A DNA stretch of 64,000 bases from an uncultured Caryophanales bacterium (lineage in GTDB: Bacteria > Bacillota_I > Bacilli_A > RFN20 > CAG-449), in the NCBI GenBank assembly GCA_945873815.1, contig CAMCEE010000006.1, positions 1 to 64,000 on the forward strand. Reading direction: 5' to 3'. Below the pieces are notes generated by a model that saw only the letters and a list, made by a program, of their open reading frames with translations, had not been told where the DNA came from and made no database searches. Position 1 is the stretch's first letter; every line of letters starts with the position of its first letter. Made by a program: the position numbers and the translations under genes. This document shows positions 61,019 to 64,000 of this stretch, in pieces.

Positions 61019-61873
61019 TTAATCAGTCATATTCAATTCGAAATCACCATCTTGCTCATTAAATTCAATAATTTCTCGGATTTGATCTCGTGTAAATAGC
61101 ATATTTTCTGGAGAAACGACTAATTTTGTTGCTCTACCATCCTTATAAGTGATTACTGCAGAAACATAACCTTGCGCATAAATCACAGGAATAGTCAAAC
61201 CAATTACGTAAGCTCGAATTGGTTTTCCCTTTTCATCTAGCAATCCTTCTACATATCCATAATTTGTATTAAGTGGCAAATCGAATTTATTTCTAACTTC
61301 CTCTTTATAAAGAGAATCAACAACAACTTCAATAGGCTTATTATATATATCAGAATCCTTTATGCTCTTAATGAATCCAAGTTGTTGATATACGTTAAAA
61401 AAATGTAAATATTGAGAAGGTAAAATATAAGACCTCTTCATGCATCTAATAAACTCTTCTCTTGTAAACCATTCATAAGAATATGCTTCATCTTTTGGTG
61501 CATTTACTTGAGAAAAATCACAACTTGTTTCACACATATAAACATGATAAATTGTTTGTTTCTTTTCGTTAACTACTTCATTAACTTTTCTAATATTAAA
61601 TGCTTCGATACATAATTTTTCTAATAATTCTCGATTCAAACAACTTAGTGGATCTTCACCTTGAAGAACATATCCTCTTACCGTAGTCTCATAATATCCC
61701 GCATATTTTTCTTTTGAATAACTTCTTCTTAAACACAAAATATGTCCATCTCTATGACTAACTAAAACTTCACTAGCTAAATGATATAAGCCTGTTTCTA
61801 TTTCAGCACCCTTAACTATCTTACTACTAGCTTTTGAGCCATCTCTACGATATGCGTCCCATATTTCATTCAT
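61019..61873 (-). CDS. Nudix-fold hydrolase with degenerate Nudix box
   Basis: 284 residues. The N-terminal 150 residues follow the YfcD/IDI-like Nudix group (WDAYRRDGSK, HLASEVLVSHRDGHILCLRRS). The box region reads RGYVLQGEDPLSCLNRELLEKLCI: the Gly, first Glu and RE are kept, but the second Glu of the EE pair is Lys and the final Gly is Cys, so pyrophosphohydrolase activity is doubtful. Residues 150-284 form an extra domain with a gamma-glutamylcyclotransferase-like or unknown fold. RBS GGAGGGGG. Confidence 0.7.
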   Translation of the reverse strand: MNEIWDAYRRDGSKASSKIVKGAEIETGLYHLASEVLVSHRDGHILCLRRSYSKEKYAGYYETTVRGYVLQGEDPLSCLNRELLEKLCIEAFNIRKVNEVVNEKKQTIYHVYMCETSCDFSQVNAPKDEAYSYEWFTREEFIRCMKRSYILPSQYLHFFNVYQQLGFIKSIKDSDIYNKPIEVVVDSLYKEEVRNKFDLPLNTNYGYVEGLLDEKGKPIRAYVIGLTIPVIYAQGYVSAVITYKDGRATKLVVSPENMLFTRDQIREIIEFNEQDGDFELNMTD

Positions 61874-61953
61874 AAAATCCCCCTCCTCTTTCTTATTTTA
61901 TATAATAACAATTATTTGTTTTCAACACAATTAGCCCTATCTAACAATGCAAA

Positions 61954-64000
61954 TCATTGCTTATATTTTGCTAAAAGCTCCATCATTTCCTTGATATTCA
62001 CAGGTTTTGCAATAAATCCATTCATTCCTGCATCTTTATATTTCCTTTGTTCTTCAATAAATGTATTCGCAGTCATTGCAATAATTGGGATCGATAAAGC
62101 ATCTGCTTTATCCGATTTTCTTATTTCCTTAGTTGCTTCTAATCCATTCATAACAGGCATCATAATATCCATCAAAATAATATCAAATGTTCCTTCCGGA
62201 CATGAAATGAATTTATCAAGAGCTTCTTTACCATTTTGTGCTTTTGTAATTATCGCTCCTTCTTCAGATAACAAATATTCAACAATTTCCATATTCAATT
62301 CATTATCTTCAACGACAAGAATCTTTGTATTACGAATCGATATCTTATCGTTCATCTCAATTGATTTTTCTTTATATTCTTTGTCAATTTCCAATGTCAA
62401 TTCAATAAAGAATTTCGTTCCTACATTCTTTTCGCTTTCAACAGTAATATTTCCACCCATTTTTTCAACGAGTTTTTTAACAATTGACATACCAAGTCCT
62501 GAACCTTGGAATCTACTTCTAGCATCATTACTTTCTTGAGAGAATGGTTCAAATATTCTACTAAGATATTCTTTTTCCATTCCAATTCCAGTATCTGAAA
62601 CAGTTAACAAGTAAGTTGCAGTGTTTTCATCACTACTAGTTTCTTCACAAACAACATCGATAAGTCCATTTGGTCGATTGTATTTAATGGAATTAGATAG
62701 GAGATTAATAATTATTTGTTGAATGTGAACCGGACTACCTTTCAAATATTTATGTTTAATATTTATACTCGTATTCAATGTTAATCCCAATTCTTCAACT
62801 TTAACATGGCTAATATTGTGGATTGAATCAAAAAGTTCAACCGCATCAAAAGAAACGTTTTGAAGAATTACTTCACCTGTTTCCAATTTACTCATTGATA
62901 ATACATCATTAACAAGGGAGAGAAGATATTTTGAAGATGATTGTATCTTCTCCATACAATCACGTATTTTTTCTTTCGAATCCATATTCTTATTAATGAT
63001 TTCAATCATACCATTAATTCCATTAATTGGAGTTCTAATATCGTGAGATATACGAGCCAAGAAATCTGATTTTGCATCATTTGCTTTTTTAGTTTCTTCA
63101 AGTGCTTGTACTAATAATTCTTGTTGTTCAATCTTCTTTATCTCATTTTCCGTAACATTAGAATGATAACCTCTGAAATAGAAACCACCAGTGTAAGAAC
63201 GATCTCTCCATCCACCACATCTCATATAAGTTAAACCAAGAGTAGGATGATACCATCGATAGGTATATTCACTCCTAACATCGGTAATTAACGATTGCGT
63301 ATATCTTTCAAAGCCTTCCATATCATCAGGATGAATTCTCTTTCTTAACTCCTCATTTGCTTCTTCAGGAGTATATGTAGAATCTAATCCCAAGATATCA
63401 AGCATCGTCTTATTGCAAATCAATCTTGGTTTAGTACCATCTTTTATTTCTAAACTCCAAAGACCCATATGTGCGCCTTCAAGTGTATTTTCAATTCGTC
63501 TTTGATATTTGCTTAAAGCCTTATATGCTTCATCCAATTTCTTTTGGTTCTTGATCTCTTTAACTTTTTCTTCATCAATTATCTTAATCGTGAATAAAGC
63601 ATAGATCAGATCCCCTTTCTCATTTCGTCCAGCATCAATAAAACTAATACGTGTCCATAATCCATTTTTATCTAACACATCACATTCAATAGAACTCTTA
63701 TTTTTCATTCTATTAGGGAGAGTAGATAAATCACAGAATTCAAACATCGCATCAACATAATTATCATCAACTAATGAATAAATAATTTTAGAAACTATCA
63801 ACGATAATTCACCATGACTACCAGCAACCTCATGGAAATAATCCACTCTTTTAATTTCATCATATGTATTGTTTACAAGATCCAAATGATATGTTGTAAT
63901 AAACGAATTGTTTAAGGCAGAAATAATTTGCATTTGTTTTCCAATTGCATTTTTATGTTCCATCTCTTTATTAACAACCTCATCTTCATTTCTTAGTCCA
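61954..64000 (-). CDS. Hybrid sensor histidine kinase/response regulator (5' end outside window)
   Basis: At least 680 codons; the frame is open to the right edge beyond ATG 63963, so the N-terminus is missing. Domains from the visible start: a PAS-like region, a coiled coil ([20 protein letters not shown]), a PAS/PAC domain ([13 protein letters not shown]...[11 protein letters not shown]), HisKA with [15 protein letters not shown] (phospho-His), HATPase (N box [11 protein letters not shown] boxes DTGIGM and GSGLGMSIV), and a C-terminal receiver (VVEDNELN, phospho-Asp in [12 protein letters not shown], Lys in FIAKPV). A phosphorelay or c-di-GMP-type output is not in view. Confidence 0.9.
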   Translation of the reverse strand, partial: GLRNEDEVVNKEMEHKNAIGKQMQIISALNNSFITTYHLDLVNNTYDEIKRVDYFHEVAGSHGELSLIVSKIIYSLVDDNYVDAMFEFCDLSTLPNRMKNKSSIECDVLDKNGLWTRISFIDAGRNEKGDLIYALFTIKIIDEEKVKEIKNQKKLDEAYKALSKYQRRIENTLEGAHMGLWSLEIKDGTKPRLICNKTMLDILGLDSTYTPEEANEELRKRIHPDDMEGFERYTQSLITDVRSEYTYRWYHPTLGLTYMRCGGWRDRSYTGGFYFRGYHSNVTENEIKKIEQQELLVQALEETKKANDAKSDFLARISHDIRTPINGINGMIEIINKNMDSKEKIRDCMEKIQSSSKYLLSLVNDVLSMSKLETGEVILQNVSFDAVELFDSIHNISHVKVEELGLTLNTSINIKHKYLKGSPVHIQQIIINLLSNSIKYNRPNGLIDVVCEETSSDENTATYLLTVSDTGIGMEKEYLSRIFEPFSQESNDARSRFQGSGLGMSIVKKLVEKMGGNITVESEKNVGTKFFIELTLEIDKEYKEKSIEMNDKISIRNTKILVVEDNELNMEIVEYLLSEEGAIITKAQNGKEALDKFISCPEGTFDIILMDIMMPVMNGLEATKEIRKSDKADALSIPIIAMTANTFIEEQRKYKDAGMNGFIAKPVNIKEMMELLAKYKQ

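Noticed and set aside
61916-62539. Plus-strand ORF of 207 codons with a hydrophobic start.
   Set aside because: Antisense to the receiver and ATPase domains of the histidine kinase, which are clearly the real coding strand.

Overview
The window comes from a low-GC, Gram-positive-type bacterium of the Bacillota, most likely an uncultured Bacilli/Mollicutes-related gut lineage. The evidence is AT-rich intergenic DNA, AGGAGG-type ribosome binding sites, a long-form HPF, gatCAB beside pcrA, a preQ1-I riboswitch, LmrCD/BmrCD-type heterodimeric exporters, lipoproteins with Ser/Ala-rich lipoboxes, and class IIC group II introns. The exact lineage cannot be fixed from this sequence alone. TGA behaves as a stop codon.

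Layout. 1-1145: probable rRNA-operon promoter leaving the left edge, a riboswitch-controlled queuosine-precursor transporter, and tRNA-Thr(CGT). 1165-19853: mostly housekeeping and metabolism. This covers an alpha/beta hydrolase, GH105, DegV, an HD protein, a 6S-like structured RNA, HAD, an M28 peptidase, a plsC / CrtO-like / YhcC operon, a methyltransferase, a propeller-like membrane protein, a cold-shock protein, a BMP lipoprotein plus 2-hydroxyacyl-CoA dehydratase activase operon, and an EamA exporter. 19829-22754: a 2.9-kb accessory island bounded by two copies of one hairpin. It holds a lipoprotein with an in-frame amber codon, a small unknown gene, a chimera of a TOTE-type primase fragment and an AbiEii toxin fragment, and a broken winged-helix fragment. 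22762-29828: a DUF2188-like protein, a MarR-controlled heterodimeric ABC exporter and a two-gene glycolipid-type glycosyltransferase operon. 29829-30354: an ISL3-like MITE and a perfect palindrome. 30355-35575: unknown membrane and soluble proteins with a Cof phosphatase, aspartokinase, HPF, small proteins and PduL. 35817-49561: a second heterodimeric ABC exporter, a Ca/Na antiporter, DJ-1, pcrA-gatCAB, a thioredoxin-like lipoprotein and a membrane-protein operon. 49714-52415: two remnants of class IIC introns on either side of an AAA/DUF4143 ATPase. 52425-64000: a membrane-anchored unknown, asnS, a large exported Ig-like protein, rlmA, an XRE regulator pair, a mismatch/deoxyinosine glycosylase, an Ser-rich lipoprotein, a Nudix-like protein and a hybrid histidine kinase cut by the right edge.

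Most unusual signal. A repeat of about 75 bp occurs three times (19884-19960, 21299-21375, 50403-50477). Each copy lies just 3' of an accessory gene and in the same orientation relative to that gene. In two cases a hairpin terminator follows on the same strand. This resembles a cassette structure (gene, 75-bp repeat, terminator) of unknown mechanism. At the third copy a class IIC intron has inserted right behind the terminator. That intron has lost its reverse-transcriptase ORF and has a changed domain V catalytic triad.
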